In this document: positions 1-12,254 of the stretch, piece after piece
Position numbering within the stretch: position 1 is the first letter of the stretch
How the letters are laid out: each line of letters opens with the position of its first letter
NCBI GenBank assembly: GCA_027079305.1
Contig: JALWVU010000075.1
Location: forward strand, 30,729-94,728
Origin: Aquificaceae bacterium
Lineage (GTDB): Bacteria > Aquificota > Aquificia > Aquificales > Aquificaceae
Length of the DNA: 64,000 bases
Direction of reading: 5' to 3'
The notes under the pieces: model-generated
Databases searched by the model: none
What the model was told of the DNA's origin: nothing
What the model saw: only the letters and a program-made list of their open reading frames with translations
Translations under genes and position numbers: made by a program

Positions 1-672
1 AGCTATTGTATTTCCCATACTTGTAAATAAAGATGCTAAGACTGCTAGAAATATTAATATTAATATTCTCTTACGAGAAAGCTTAAAACTTCTTAATACA
101 AACGGAGCGAAGGCAACAAGTGCTGACATATGAAAAGAAAATGCTATTAATATATATTTAAGCGTTGTATAAAACCTTTTTTTTTCCACACTATCGACTG
201 CTAACAAAATTATAGCGGAAGCTATGCCTGCTCTTAACTGAGTTATATCTTTGTGAAGAAAGTTATGAGCATAGTAAATTATAAATGCAAGCACAGGATA
301 TTTCGTGTATTTGTAAAAATTATAGCTATTCAGAGAGACTGAAATTGTAGATACAACTAAAAAGAGCAACATATAATGTTCTGATATATATCTTAACAAG
401 GCATTTAACATAACAAATCCAGGTTCCATACGTATATGTTTATAATCATAATTAACCTTGCCTTCTGAAAAATCCAAGTAATTATGAATATTAGTAAACA
501 AAGATATATAATTGAAATCATCTAATCCTACACCTGCTTCTCTAAATCCTGATAATAGAATCAATATGAAAGATGCAAAAACCAGACATGAAAATTTTAA
601 AGTTCTGTTTGTAACCATAGATAAAAGTGCCAAAGCTGACAGAATTAAGAACACAATGTAGTAAATATGCAT
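1..672 (-). CDS. EpsG/Wzy-like polysaccharide polymerase, partial (3' end outside window)
   Basis: The frame is open for 224 codons from an ATG at 672 to the window edge, so the C-terminus is missing. The product is a multi-spanning membrane protein with hydrophobic segments near residues 2-20, 27-40, 95-115 and further on. The short pieces RAGIASAIIL (about residues 150-160) and FHMSALVAF (about 187-196) match the conserved R-x-G-I-A and H-x-S-A-L signatures of EpsG-family exopolysaccharide polymerases (family knowledge). It starts 35 nt after the stop of the asparagine synthase-like gene and is the last visible gene of the polysaccharide operon. No clear Shine-Dalgarno precedes the ATG. The likely role is polymerisation of flipped repeat units at the inner membrane. 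DNA is very AT-rich. Confidence 0.72.
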   Translation of the reverse strand, partial: MHIYYIVFLILSALALLSMVTNRTLKFSCLVFASFILILLSGFREAGVGLDDFNYISLFTNIHNYLDFSEGKVNYDYKHIRMEPGFVMLNALLRYISEHYMLLFLVVSTISVSLNSYNFYKYTKYPVLAFIIYYAHNFLHKDITQLRAGIASAIILLAVDSVEKKRFYTTLKYILIAFSFHMSALVAFAPFVLRSFKLSRKRILILIFLAVLASLFTSMGNTIA

Positions 673-706
673 TACGACATGAAAGTGACAAATAAAGTTG
701 GAATTA

Positions 707-2620
707 TCACAACCATTTATCTCTCCATTGCTCAAAAACAAATAGAAGCCATAGTTTATTATGATTAATTCCTCTGTTTGCTAAAAAGTCTTTGAGGATT
801 TTTTCAACTTCCAGAAAATTAAAAATCCCCTCTTCTTTAATTCTTTCCTTACTTAAGTATTCTAAGTATAGGTTTTTAAGGTCCTTTTTAAACCACTCAT
901 AAATTGGTACACTAAAACCTTGTTTTGGTCTTTCTATAAGTTTAGAGGGGATGTATTTGTATAAAATTTTCCTCAAAAGATACTTACTCCTTCTGTTTCT
1001 ATATTTAAATTCTACAGGTAATCTACTAGTCCATTCAACTATTTTATGATCAAGGAAAGGTTCCCTTCCCTCAAGAGCCACACTCATAGTGGCTCTATCC
1101 ACTTTCACAAGTATGTCATCAGGAAGATAGGCTTTTATATCCATGAGCATAAGAGTTGAGCATGGGTCAAGAGAATTTATATCCCAGAACATTTCTCTAT
1201 AAGTTGTAAGTCCAAGATTTTTTAAGTCTTCATCTAAAAAATAGCTGATTGCAAGTTTATATTGTGAAAGCAAATCGTTAGCTTTTAAAACATTTCTTAA
1301 CTTAATATATTTGTCCCTGAAGTTTGTATATTTAGGAAGTATAGGTTTAAACAGATTATAAAGTTTTAGAGCAAGATCAGGGTTTAGTATATTAAGAGTC
1401 CTTAATATTAACTCCCTAAAAGGTAAATGCGCAAGCTTATTTATTCTATCTACCACCATCCAATATCTTGTATAACCGCAGAATTGTTCATCTCCTCCAT
1501 CTGCAGAAAGAGATACCTTTACTTGAGACTTTGCAAGTTTTGAAACTAAATATGTGGGAATAGCAGATGAGTCTCCGAAAGGTTCATCATAGATTTCTGA
1601 GAGTTTAGGGATTATTTCAAAGGCTTCTTTTGGTGTACAATAAAGTTCCGTGTGATCTGTTCCAAGATATTCTGCTATCCTTTTTGCGAAAGGGGCTTCA
1701 TTATAACCTTTTTCATAAAAGCCGATGGTAAAAGTCTTAAGTTTTATGCCTTCCTTAGCGAGAAGAGCACTTACGGTTGTTGAATCAATACCTCCACTTA
1801 AAAACATACCAACAGGCACATCAGAAACAAGCCTAAGTTTAAAACTCTCTGTAAGAATGTTCTCTAACTCTTCAGCAAGCTCCTCTTCAGACCTCTTTAG
1901 CCAGAAATTTTTTTCTCCCATTCCTTTGAGGAAATAATCTTCTACATCCCAATATTTTTCCTTTTTTATTTTTCCGCTTTTTTCTACTATAAGAAAATGT
2001 CCTGGTTCTAGTTTGTTAGCATACTCAAAGATGCTGTAAGGTGAAGTTATATATCCGTACTGCAAAAACAACGATAGAGATTTAAAGTTCAGGGTTTTAC
2101 TGAATTTAGGATGCTTATGAAAAGCTTTTAGCTCAGAAGAAAACATAAAAAGGCCGTCTTTCCAATACCAATAAAGAGGCTTTACTCCCATTCTATCCCT
2201 ACAAAGAATTAATATTTTCTCTTTTTTGTTCCATATTGCAAAAGCAAACATGCCTCTGAACTTATGCACGGCATCTAAACCCCACTTATGAAAAGCTTTT
2301 AAGATGACTTCTGTATCCGTGTTTGAAGAAAAACTGTACCCATATTTTTCAAGTTCTTTTCTAATTTCCTTGTAGTTATAGATCTCTCCGTTGTATGTGA
2401 TAACAAGATTGTCAAACTCCATAGGCTGATGGCCCGCTGGAGAGAGGTCCAATATAGACAATCTTCTATGACCTAAAGCCATTTCGTTTTTTGTATCTAC
2501 ATACTCACCAGCATCATCAGGTCCGCCGTGGATCATAGTATCTCGCATGGATTTTATAACCGCTTGAAGTTCATACTCTCCCTTATAGTTTAGGTCCCAG
2601 AAGCCAACTATTCTACACAT
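707..2620 (-). CDS. asnB: Asparagine synthase (glutamine-hydrolysing)-like amidotransferase
   Basis: This is a 637-residue class II amidotransferase fused to an asparagine synthase domain, the usual length for the family. Cys2 follows the initiator Met and would be the Ntn nucleophile after Met removal. The glutaminase domain covers about residues 2-200 and the ATP-pyrophosphatase loop SGGIDS is at 275-280. Family chemistry is ATP-dependent amidation of a carboxylate using glutamine. Its place inside a polysaccharide operon between a methyltransferase and an EpsG-like polymerase suggests it may amidate a sugar acid or a precursor rather than serve general asparagine synthesis; that part is inference. 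Five nt separate it from the upstream gene. AT-rich. Confidence 0.9.
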   Translation of the reverse strand: MCRIVGFWDLNYKGEYELQAVIKSMRDTMIHGGPDDAGEYVDTKNEMALGHRRLSILDLSPAGHQPMEFDNLVITYNGEIYNYKEIRKELEKYGYSFSSNTDTEVILKAFHKWGLDAVHKFRGMFAFAIWNKKEKILILCRDRMGVKPLYWYWKDGLFMFSSELKAFHKHPKFSKTLNFKSLSLFLQYGYITSPYSIFEYANKLEPGHFLIVEKSGKIKKEKYWDVEDYFLKGMGEKNFWLKRSEEELAEELENILTESFKLRLVSDVPVGMFLSGGIDSTTVSALLAKEGIKLKTFTIGFYEKGYNEAPFAKRIAEYLGTDHTELYCTPKEAFEIIPKLSEIYDEPFGDSSAIPTYLVSKLAKSQVKVSLSADGGDEQFCGYTRYWMVVDRINKLAHLPFRELILRTLNILNPDLALKLYNLFKPILPKYTNFRDKYIKLRNVLKANDLLSQYKLAISYFLDEDLKNLGLTTYREMFWDINSLDPCSTLMLMDIKAYLPDDILVKVDRATMSVALEGREPFLDHKIVEWTSRLPVEFKYRNRRSKYLLRKILYKYIPSKLIERPKQGFSVPIYEWFKKDLKNLYLEYLSKERIKEEGIFNFLEVEKILKDFLANRGINHNKLWLLFVFEQWRDKWL

Positions 2621-2625
2621 TCCTA

Positions 2626-3474
2626 TTAAAGCTTTTCGAAAACGAACTCATTACACCCCGTATTTTGTGTTCTTAAGGTTCCTAACAAACTTACTTTTTC
2701 TTCTTTACCACAGGGCAGTTTAGTTGGACTTTTAATTAATCTAAATCCCAGCTTCTCAACGAAGTTTTTTATATCTTCAAAACAAGCAAATTCATAAGGA
2801 TAACCCCCAATCCAATCTATAGCATCATAGAATACGTGCATACCTCTGTCTCTATAAAGATTAAAAGTTTTTCTTCTTATAATGTATCTCAAACATACAT
2901 ATGTTCCATAAATAAGACCAAGAATTGGTTGTAGACCGGGGTAGTCGTTGTAAAACCTTTTTATTTTTTTCCAAGTTTTCGACGAAGGAGCATGGTTATA
3001 AATGGCAATAATCAAAAATCCCCCTGGTTTAACCAGTCTACTCACATTTTCAATTGCTTTCCACATATTACCTGTATGATGCAAAACTCCCCAAGAGTAA
3101 ACTATATCTCCTCTCAGTTCAAGTTCTTTTACTAAATTTTCATTTAATATATCCCCCACAAAATATCCCCAGTATACATCTCGTGGTATTAAATGTTGAA
3201 ATTTTCGCTTTAATATTTCTAATGCTTCTATACTTTCTCTTTGAATGTCAAAGCTTATAACTTTTCCTGCTCCAAGCAACAAAGCGGACAAGGAGAACAA
3301 ACCGCTACCGCACCCAACATCGATAAAAGTTTTTCCTCTATAGAAGCTTTCCTTATTCGCATTCTCAGGCACATATCTTAATAAAGATGCCTTTGCTTTT
3401 TCCAAAACTTCTTGGTCCACCACATTTTTCACATAATTTTTCCAGTTTCTACCGAATTTAAACATTTTCACCAT
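2626..3474 (-). CDS. Class I SAM-dependent methyltransferase
   Basis: The 282-residue product carries motif I (DVGCGSGLF, about residues 52-60), an acidic motif II (ISFDI) and a post-motif region with SWGVLHHTG, typical of Rossmann-fold SAM methyltransferases. I chose the ATG at 3474 because GGGAGGAAATATT precedes it with good Shine-Dalgarno spacing. A GTG five codons upstream would place the start inside that ribosome site. The start overlaps the stop of the upstream glycosyltransferase by 7 nt, so translation is probably coupled. In this operon it likely methylates a sugar or lipid-linked glycan intermediate; the substrate cannot be read from sequence. Confidence 0.82.
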   Translation of the reverse strand: MVKMFKFGRNWKNYVKNVVDQEVLEKAKASLLRYVPENANKESFYRGKTFIDVGCGSGLFSLSALLLGAGKVISFDIQRESIEALEILKRKFQHLIPRDVYWGYFVGDILNENLVKELELRGDIVYSWGVLHHTGNMWKAIENVSRLVKPGGFLIIAIYNHAPSSKTWKKIKRFYNDYPGLQPILGLIYGTYVCLRYIIRRKTFNLYRDRGMHVFYDAIDWIGGYPYEFACFEDIKNFVEKLGFRLIKSPTKLPCGKEEKVSLLGTLRTQNTGCNEFVFEKL

Positions 3475-4700
3475 AATATTTCCTCCCACTGTGCAATAAT
3501 TTTGTTTATATGGAAATCATAGGCTCTTTTTTCAGCCAATTGAGAATATTTTTCTCTTAATTCATCATCTCTTAGCAACTTCTTTATTGCCTCAACCCAC
3601 ATTTTTTCCTTCTCGCTTAAAGATTCATTAACATCTAAGAATTTATCCCTAAAAACCGGCATCAATACACCATATTTTGCAAACTCCGGTTTATTTGTTT
3701 CATATCTAAAATCTGTATCAGGTGCAAGTATCTCTCTCGGTCCACTTCTGCAGTCTGATGATATAGCGGGAACTCCACACGCCATAGCTTCTACAAGTGC
3801 ATTTGGAAACCCTTCCCATAACGAGGGGAATATAAATAACTTTGCCTTTGATAAATACTTAAATGGATTCTTCTGAAACCCCATATAGTAAACATCATAT
3901 CCTTCATTTAAACTATCTCTGCCCCGTACGTATGTCTTTAAACATAACCCTTCAGATAAATTCACTAAATAATCTTTAAGTTCTCCTTCCCCAAGTATTA
4001 AGAGTTTCAAATCTGGATAACATTTCTTTATTTCTCTAAAAATTCTTAAGAGATACCACTGACCTTTCTGTTTTGTTAGCCTTCCTGTGGTTACAATATA
4101 TTGAGCTCTTTTAAAAACTTCTTCTACAGGTTCTTTAGCTTTCCCTTTTATCTCTTCAATAGGATATGGATTGTATATAACCTTTATCCTCTCTTCTGGA
4201 ATGCCAAGTTTTATTAAACTCTCTTTTACTCCCTCTGATACCGCTACTATTATATCCGCTCTGGGATAAAGAAACTTTATTAAAAGCTTATATCCATTTA
4301 CTAAAATTTTTCTTCTGAATCCAGTTAAAAGAAAAGGGTCTTTTTCAAAAGTTTTTATAATATCACTACGCACAGAAATAATTACTTTTTCTGAAAGCCT
4401 TGACAAAATATTAAGTATATTCGCATTCTCTAATAGAGAAATAGAAGCAATATAATCATTGAACTTTAATTTTCTTAAGAGTTTCCACCTTAAATAAAAA
4501 TTCTTCGTTTTCTTCATTATATTCTCCGATGAAGTTATATTAAGACTTATTATGTTCCCTTTAACCTCATAATCTATTTTATTTTCAAAAATTACTATGT
4601 CCTTTTCAAGTCCTTCAATATTATTTACCAAAGTAGCTAAAACCCTTTCAGCACCTCCTTTTGCCAAAGTTGGGATTATGAAAAGAATCCTTCTATTCAT
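3468..4700 (-). CDS. GT-B glycosyltransferase, family 4-like
   Basis: The 410-residue protein has the GT-B layout of GT4 enzymes. The N-terminal PTLAKGGAERVL lies at the acceptor side. The C-terminal half has TTGRLTKQKG, an ILGEGE strand and the EX7E-type segment around PSLWEGFPNALVEAMACG (about residues 290-312), which binds the nucleotide-sugar donor. The family transfers a sugar from an activated donor to a growing lipid-linked oligosaccharide at the cytoplasmic membrane face. It overlaps both neighbours by a few nucleotides (4 nt upstream, 7 nt downstream), which supports co-translation within the polysaccharide operon. Donor and acceptor are unknown. Confidence 0.87.
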   Translation of the reverse strand: MNRRILFIIPTLAKGGAERVLATLVNNIEGLEKDIVIFENKIDYEVKGNIISLNITSSENIMKKTKNFYLRWKLLRKLKFNDYIASISLLENANILNILSRLSEKVIISVRSDIIKTFEKDPFLLTGFRRKILVNGYKLLIKFLYPRADIIVAVSEGVKESLIKLGIPEERIKVIYNPYPIEEIKGKAKEPVEEVFKRAQYIVTTGRLTKQKGQWYLLRIFREIKKCYPDLKLLILGEGELKDYLVNLSEGLCLKTYVRGRDSLNEGYDVYYMGFQKNPFKYLSKAKLFIFPSLWEGFPNALVEAMACGVPAISSDCRSGPREILAPDTDFRYETNKPEFAKYGVLMPVFRDKFLDVNESLSEKEKMWVEAIKKLLRDDELREKYSQLAEKRAYDFHINKIIAQWEEILW

Positions 4701-5698
4701 TTTCGGATTTCCCTGGCCTGGAAGTAGAGATGTAAGCCATTTCCTTTTAATTTCCCTGAGTAAAATAATGCAATTGGTGTAAGCATAAAATTACGTAGCC
4801 TTTTAAGGCCCTTCAAAAGCTTTGCTTGAAAAGTAGACTTTATTTGCTCTATATCTTCTACAGCAACAGCATTGGCGAGTCTCTGATTTCCAAGAGCTTT
4901 ACCTTTTAACCAAGTTTTTATTTTATCCAAATCTCCTAACAACTTCTTCTCAAGGTATACAGGAAGTTCTTCTCTGGGAAAATCCGTCTTGTAAACCTCT
5001 ATTTCTTTAAATCCACAAATCTTTAAAGTATTTTCTAAAGCTTCTTTTGAAAATCTTAAGAAGTGATGAGGAGGAAAATCTATCCAAGGTTGCAATTTCC
5101 GATGCAAATTTATTAATATGCTTTCCCTATTTGGTACAGACCCTGCTATACAACCTCCAGGTTTTAAAAGTTCTCTTACTATTTCCAAGAATCTTTTGGG
5201 TTTATCTTGGTGTTCAAGAACTTCAAAAAAAGTTATGACATCAAATTTTAGGTTTTCCTTTTGAGTATATTCATAAAATTCTTCAAGGCTCATAGCATAA
5301 AGAGTATTTATACCTAAATGTTTTTTAGCCATTTCTATGCTCTTTGAGTCAAAGTCAATACCCCATACTTCAAACCCATGTTTCCGAGCTTCCTTTAGAA
5401 AAACACCATCCCCACACCCTATATCAAGCAATTTTCCTTTAACATTCTTAGGAAAGTGAGTAAAAAATTGTCGATGGTGAAATCCTATTTTAGACCTAAC
5501 TCTTTCGTGAAAGGATATATACATTTCAAAAATCTCACTTTCATAAAATTCAGGAATTATTCTCAGAGGTTCCCACCAATGAAGATCGCATTTAGGACAT
5601 TCACATTTTTTATATTCTTGGTTATCAAAAGGTGAAATATACCTTTCTGTAAAAGATTCTTCACTCACTTTAAATTCACAAATTGGACACTTTAGCAT
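4697..5698 (-). CDS. SAM-dependent methyltransferase with N-terminal zinc-ribbon-like segment
   Basis: The 333-residue product opens with four cysteines arranged as CPIC near residues 4-7 and CECPKC near 33-38, resembling a zinc ribbon. A class I methyltransferase domain follows with DIGCGDGVFL (about 91-100), WGIDFD and the typical FFEVLEHQDKP segment. This Cys-motif plus methyltransferase architecture is common in sugar C- or O-methyltransferases of surface polysaccharide clusters (family knowledge). It overlaps the sulfotransferase gene by 7 nt and the glycosyltransferase gene by 4 nt. The substrate is not identifiable. Confidence 0.83.
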   Translation of the reverse strand: MLKCPICEFKVSEESFTERYISPFDNQEYKKCECPKCDLHWWEPLRIIPEFYESEIFEMYISFHERVRSKIGFHHRQFFTHFPKNVKGKLLDIGCGDGVFLKEARKHGFEVWGIDFDSKSIEMAKKHLGINTLYAMSLEEFYEYTQKENLKFDVITFFEVLEHQDKPKRFLEIVRELLKPGGCIAGSVPNRESILINLHRKLQPWIDFPPHHFLRFSKEALENTLKICGFKEIEVYKTDFPREELPVYLEKKLLGDLDKIKTWLKGKALGNQRLANAVAVEDIEQIKSTFQAKLLKGLKRLRNFMLTPIALFYSGKLKGNGLHLYFQAREIRK

Positions 5699-6624
5699 GT
5701 CTTTCTCCAGTTATCAAATTTCCTTTTAAGCATATTCTCTAACTTTATTATTTCGGGTTCAAAAAATTCCGATAGTATCTTTTTGGTATTACAATCGAGT
5801 TCAATCTTTTTCTTTTTGAAGGAAAAACTTTTCAAAAATTTTAGCAATCCTAAATTTGTTAATCTAAGCCTCTTACGTATATTAAAGGTTTTGTACGACA
5901 ATTTTAATGCATTTGTATATATTTTATATACATATTGATTTTTAAGCACTTTTCTTTCGTTGTATACAGGGAACTCTGTCCTGCCATCGTCATTTAATTC
6001 TAAAAATTTCATAATTCTAAGCCATTCTTTTCGTGGATTTTCTTTTAAATCGTCTAATACAAGCACCAAGACTCTTTCTGGTGGGACTATTTTAAATAAA
6101 TTTTCCAATTGAGTTCCCAGCGAGCAAACGTGAAGATATGCTCCTATCTTAGGGTCATACATTTCAGAATTCCAATAAATGGATTCACCCTTTATTCTTA
6201 AGTCTGAAAATTTAAATGCCTCTAAGAAATCATGAATGCATAGTTCACCTCCATCTTTTATAAGTTGTAACCACAAGGAAAAAGCCATATCAACCGGATT
6301 TCTTATGCCTACTATATATCTAGGAGATTCAATATTACTTTCTATATTTTTAATTGCAGTTTTGGAAAAAAGATACCATACAGAAGCTTCGCCTGCATAT
6401 TTTATAGAATTGTTCATACTGTTAAATAGATTAAAATATTCTTCTTCCTTAAGTTTGAGAGGCGATTTTAGGTCTGAAGCCCAATAATGTGGCTCCACTT
6501 TGCCGTCCTTCTCATTTCCTATATAAAAGTAAATTTGTGGGTGCTCAGCCAACCAATGTGCTAAGGAAGTTGTTCCACACTTAGGAGCTCCTATTATGAA
6601 TAGATTAGGGAACTTTCTTTTCAT
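5692..6624 (-). CDS. PAPS-dependent sulfotransferase (Sulfotransfer_1-like)
   Basis: The 310-residue protein has the 5'-phosphosulfate-binding loop GAPKCGTTS at residues 12-20 and the 3'-phosphate-binding segment GIRNPVDMAFS near residues 105-115. These two signatures define cytosolic and Golgi-type PAPS sulfotransferases. The enzyme would transfer sulfate from PAPS to a hydroxyl or amine of a glycan and release PAP. The PAPS-making enzyme (7978-9675) and the PAP-degrading enzyme (9676-10515) lie upstream in the same operon, which strongly supports the assignment. GGAG sits 7-8 nt before the ATG. A sulfated exopolysaccharide is the likely product (inference). AT-rich. Confidence 0.9.
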   Translation of the reverse strand: MKRKFPNLFIIGAPKCGTTSLAHWLAEHPQIYFYIGNEKDGKVEPHYWASDLKSPLKLKEEEYFNLFNSMNNSIKYAGEASVWYLFSKTAIKNIESNIESPRYIVGIRNPVDMAFSLWLQLIKDGGELCIHDFLEAFKFSDLRIKGESIYWNSEMYDPKIGAYLHVCSLGTQLENLFKIVPPERVLVLVLDDLKENPRKEWLRIMKFLELNDDGRTEFPVYNERKVLKNQYVYKIYTNALKLSYKTFNIRKRLRLTNLGLLKFLKSFSFKKKKIELDCNTKKILSEFFEPEIIKLENMLKRKFDNWRKTC

Positions 6625-6628
6625 AGCA

Positions 6629-9675
<3,047 letters not shown>

Positions 9676-10515
9676 TTAACCTACCAGATCTTCAAATTCC
9701 CTTCTAAATACCAGAAAGTGTGGATTCACAAGACTCTGCTTATTGTAAGTGAGATCTTTACCTTCGAGTGTCCTTATTACGCAACCACTTTCCGTGGCTA
9801 TCACATGTGCAGCCGCGGTATCCCACTCCATAGTTGGGCCAAGCCTCGGATATATGTCTGCCTTCCCTTCCGAAACGAGACAGAACTTAAGAGAGCTTCC
9901 GATAGAAGTTGTTTCAATGTCCACTCCTTTTTCTTCCAAACCTTGCAGAAATTTTTCTGTCTCCGCGTTGAGGTGAGATCTGGAAACCACCACGCGGACA
10001 ACGTTATTAGGTGCCCGTTTTTCCAAAGGAAGCTTTTGAGCCTTTCTTAAGCCATGCTCAGCGAAATCACCGTTACTAAGATCCACCCTGAAAGCTCCCT
10101 TTCCTCTTTCGGCAAAATATATAAGACCAAGGGCTGGGGCATGAACCACACCCAAGACCGGAACATTTCCTTCTATAAGTGCTATGTTCACAGTAAACTC
10201 ACCATTCCTTTTTATAAACTCCTTTGTCCCATCGAGGGGATCCACAAGCCAAAACTTTTTCCATTTCCTCCTTTCCTCATAACTGATGTCCTTACCCTCC
10301 TCGGAAAGCACCGGTGTATTAGGGGCTAACTCTTTCAATCTTTCAACTATAATCTTATGAGATTTTCTATCCGCCTCTGTAAGAGGAGTTTTGTCTTCTT
10401 TGTAGTCTACTGAAAAGGTTGTCTTATATATGTTCATTATTTCTGTGCTTGCCTCTAAAGCAATTTTCATTACATCGTATGCTGTCATCATTTGTTTTTG
10501 GAAAATCTGTTCCAC
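9676..10515 (-). CDS. cysQ: 3'(2'),5'-bisphosphate nucleotidase, CysQ type
   Basis: The 279-residue protein has the inositol monophosphatase-superfamily motif WLVDPLDGTKEF (residues 89-100), the N-terminal TEAD metal site (about 47-50) and the C-terminal EWDTAAAH motif. CysQ hydrolyses PAP, the inhibitory by-product of PAPS-dependent sulfation, to AMP. It is the first gene of the polysaccharide operon, immediately before sat-cysC, so making PAPS, using it and clearing PAP are coupled. The start is a GTG with a weak ribosome site; ATGs at codons 9 and 10 are alternatives. A good promoter lies 38 nt upstream. Confidence 0.93.
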   Translation of the reverse strand: MEQIFQKQMMTAYDVMKIALEASTEIMNIYKTTFSVDYKEDKTPLTEADRKSHKIIVERLKELAPNTPVLSEEGKDISYEERRKWKKFWLVDPLDGTKEFIKRNGEFTVNIALIEGNVPVLGVVHAPALGLIYFAERGKGAFRVDLSNGDFAEHGLRKAQKLPLEKRAPNNVVRVVVSRSHLNAETEKFLQGLEEKGVDIETTSIGSSLKFCLVSEGKADIYPRLGPTMEWDTAAAHVIATESGCVIRTLEGKDLTYNKQSLVNPHFLVFRREFEDLVG

Positions 10516-10552
10516 CTTAGAATTTACACACTAAACCGCTTTCCTTAGGAAG

Positions 10553-10592
10553 ATTATAAACTTAAGGAGATTCTTGCAGCAAGGGAATTTTC
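10553..10592 (-). promoter_or_regulatory. Promoter of the cysQ-led polysaccharide operon with AAATTCCC element
   Basis: On the minus strand AAATTCCC (10583-10590) abuts a -35 box TTGCTG (10577-10582), followed by an 18-nt spacer and a perfect -10 box TATAAT (10553-10558). Transcription would start about 30 nt before the cysQ GTG. The same AAATTCCC-TTG arrangement occurs at 15760-15796 and 28330-28366. Confidence 0.65.
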
Positions 10593-10624
10593 ACATCCCA
10601 AGGTTGACAATAACATACTCACAT

Positions 10625-11845
10625 CTAAAGGGCTCTAAAGAGCAACCACAGGTTTATAAGAGCAATAGGTATGAGCTTTGAATATCCTTTCAACAGGTAG
10701 AGCGATACTCCGCCAGCAAACGTGAGGAGGACTGCCTCGTAGAATCCCACCTGAGGATAGAGCTTAAAGGAAAAGTGTGAGGCGAGCCCAACAGCGCTTT
10801 CGAACACAGTTCCGACCAGGTTAAACATGTCTATGAATGGAGGAAAGCTCATTAGGGTTAGTAAAGATAGAACACCGAATAGGGAGTAGAGTAGGACCAC
10901 AGGTGAGAGAAGAGGTGTAAATATAACGGACAGAGGGGATATCCCTGAAAAGGTGCTTATTAGAGGGGCTACACCTGTAAAGGCGGAGGCGGAAGCCACA
11001 AGGGTTTTAACCTTTGTATTGGCCTCAAGGTTTTTAATGGCAAGTATTATATATGCTGTCGCAACGAAAGAGAGCCAGAAGGAGTAGGAAAATACGTAGT
11101 GAGGATACGCCAGTAGAATGGCCGTGCCAGAGAAGAATAGAATGGCCAATGTGTTTGGTCTGCGGAAGGTTAGCAAGGAAAGAAGGATGAGAGACAGCAT
11201 TATGGAAGCTCTGAGAACGGGAGGCTCATGTGGGACAATGAAGACTGTATAGAAAACTATACCTATAAGGGCAAGCTTCATTCCCTGAAATCTTGGTAGC
11301 ATCTTTGATAACACAAGAGCGACGGTTCCTACGTGCAGGCCACTGACGACGAGGAGATGGACCAGGCCTGTATTCAAAAAGTTTCTCTGGACATCTGAGG
11401 GCAGGAGTTCCCTCGGCTGGCCAAAGAGGAAAGCTAAACCGAGATGTGTTATATATTTATCTCCAGAAATTCTTACATATCTGTCCATAAGAACATCCCT
11501 GAGAGTTCTTTCAGGAGTAAGTATGTCTATATCGTTTCCCTTTGCGTATAGAAAGATCCTGTTATTTATCACAGACACATCTCCTATAAGAGCTATTTCC
11601 TTAGCTTCCACAGGCAGGTATCCGTAGACCTTAAGAGTAGCTTTCCTGTCCTCTATTTCTTCTATCTCGCTCTCCTCTATCTTTATTCTGGTAAGGGTGT
11701 ATCCGGGTTCCCTTAAGATGTCTCCCACTATAGTTCCTTTCACGTAGATCTCCCGTTCTTTGAAGCTGGGCAGGTTTGAGCGATAGTAGGAAAGTGCAAG
11801 GGCAAGCAGAAAGAGTAGCAAATGTATGAGCTCACCTCTATTCAC
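10625..11845 (-). CDS. comEC: ComEC/Rec2-family DNA uptake channel, short form
   Basis: The 406-residue membrane protein has the ComEC core signature GLVHLLVVSGLHVG (about residues 158-171), followed by the hydrophobic multi-span region of the competence domain. ComEC forms the inner-membrane channel through which single-stranded DNA enters during transformation. The protein ends after the membrane core and lacks the C-terminal metallo-beta-lactamase-like domain found in long ComEC proteins. It is the last gene of an operon that also contains comM and three MNT-HEPN pairs. Its GTG start overlaps the stop of the preceding HEPN gene by 8 nt. No frameshift is visible, so I treat it as intact. 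Confidence 0.85.
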   Translation of the reverse strand: MNRGELIHLLLFLLALALSYYRSNLPSFKEREIYVKGTIVGDILREPGYTLTRIKIEESEIEEIEDRKATLKVYGYLPVEAKEIALIGDVSVINNRIFLYAKGNDIDILTPERTLRDVLMDRYVRISGDKYITHLGLAFLFGQPRELLPSDVQRNFLNTGLVHLLVVSGLHVGTVALVLSKMLPRFQGMKLALIGIVFYTVFIVPHEPPVLRASIMLSLILLSLLTFRRPNTLAILFFSGTAILLAYPHYVFSYSFWLSFVATAYIILAIKNLEANTKVKTLVASASAFTGVAPLISTFSGISPLSVIFTPLLSPVVLLYSLFGVLSLLTLMSFPPFIDMFNLVGTVFESAVGLASHFSFKLYPQVGFYEAVLLTFAGGVSLYLLKGYSKLIPIALINLWLLFRAL

Positions 11846-12254
11846 TTACGGACAGACTAATGCCGTCGTAAACCTTCTTGAAAGCCTCGAGGACGTCCCC
11901 ACGCGTTATTCTCTTATAAAGATCCTTCGCCCTTTCAAAGTCGTAAACGTGGACAAGCTCACTTCTTATCTTTATGAGTTCAGCGAGTATGCTCTCATAA
12001 CTTTCCGGCACAACACCTTCCTTGATTAAAGCTTCAAAGCAGGACCTTGGAGAGAAGCAATCCACTCCCCCCTCTCCGAGAAAGTCCTTTGCGCTTTTCC
12101 ACATAGCCTCGAAAGTGTATTCGAACCTTTTGGTAGTTATCTCCATAAGAAACTCCTCGGAGAACATCTCAGGAAGTGCCCTGGAAGTCAGGACTTCCTC
12201 AAACTTTCCAAGTGCTCTCTTAAATCTTTCAAGAGATCTGGAGAACTTTTCCAA
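11838..12254 (-). CDS. HEPN-domain protein, HI0074/HepT-like (pair A)
   Basis: The 138-residue all-helical protein matches the HI0074 nucleotidyltransferase substrate-binding family, with KRFEYTFEAMWKSAKDFL in the second helix region. It has an intact RX4HXY motif (RSELVHVY, about residues 93-100), the catalytic and AMPylated motif of HepT toxins (established for HepT-MntA). It overlaps the preceding nucleotidyltransferase gene by 67 nt, so the two are almost certainly translationally coupled. By homology it would be a ribonuclease toxin silenced by its MNT partner, but HI0074-type proteins have also been described simply as partner subunits. The downstream comEC start overlaps its stop. Confidence 0.8.
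   Translation of the reverse strand: MEKFSRSLERFKRALGKFEEVLTSRALPEMFSEEFLMEITTKRFEYTFEAMWKSAKDFLGEGGVDCFSPRSCFEALIKEGVVPESYESILAELIKIRSELVHVYDFERAKDLYKRITRGDVLEAFKKVYDGISLSVSE

Noticed and set aside
9694..9704. AAATTCCCTTC on the plus strand inside cysQ
   Set aside because: It resembles the three promoter elements but lies in coding sequence, differs at the last base and has no suitable -10 or downstream plus-strand gene.
10602..10612. TTGACA on the plus strand near 10603
   Set aside because: No plus-strand gene follows and no -10 lies at a suitable distance.
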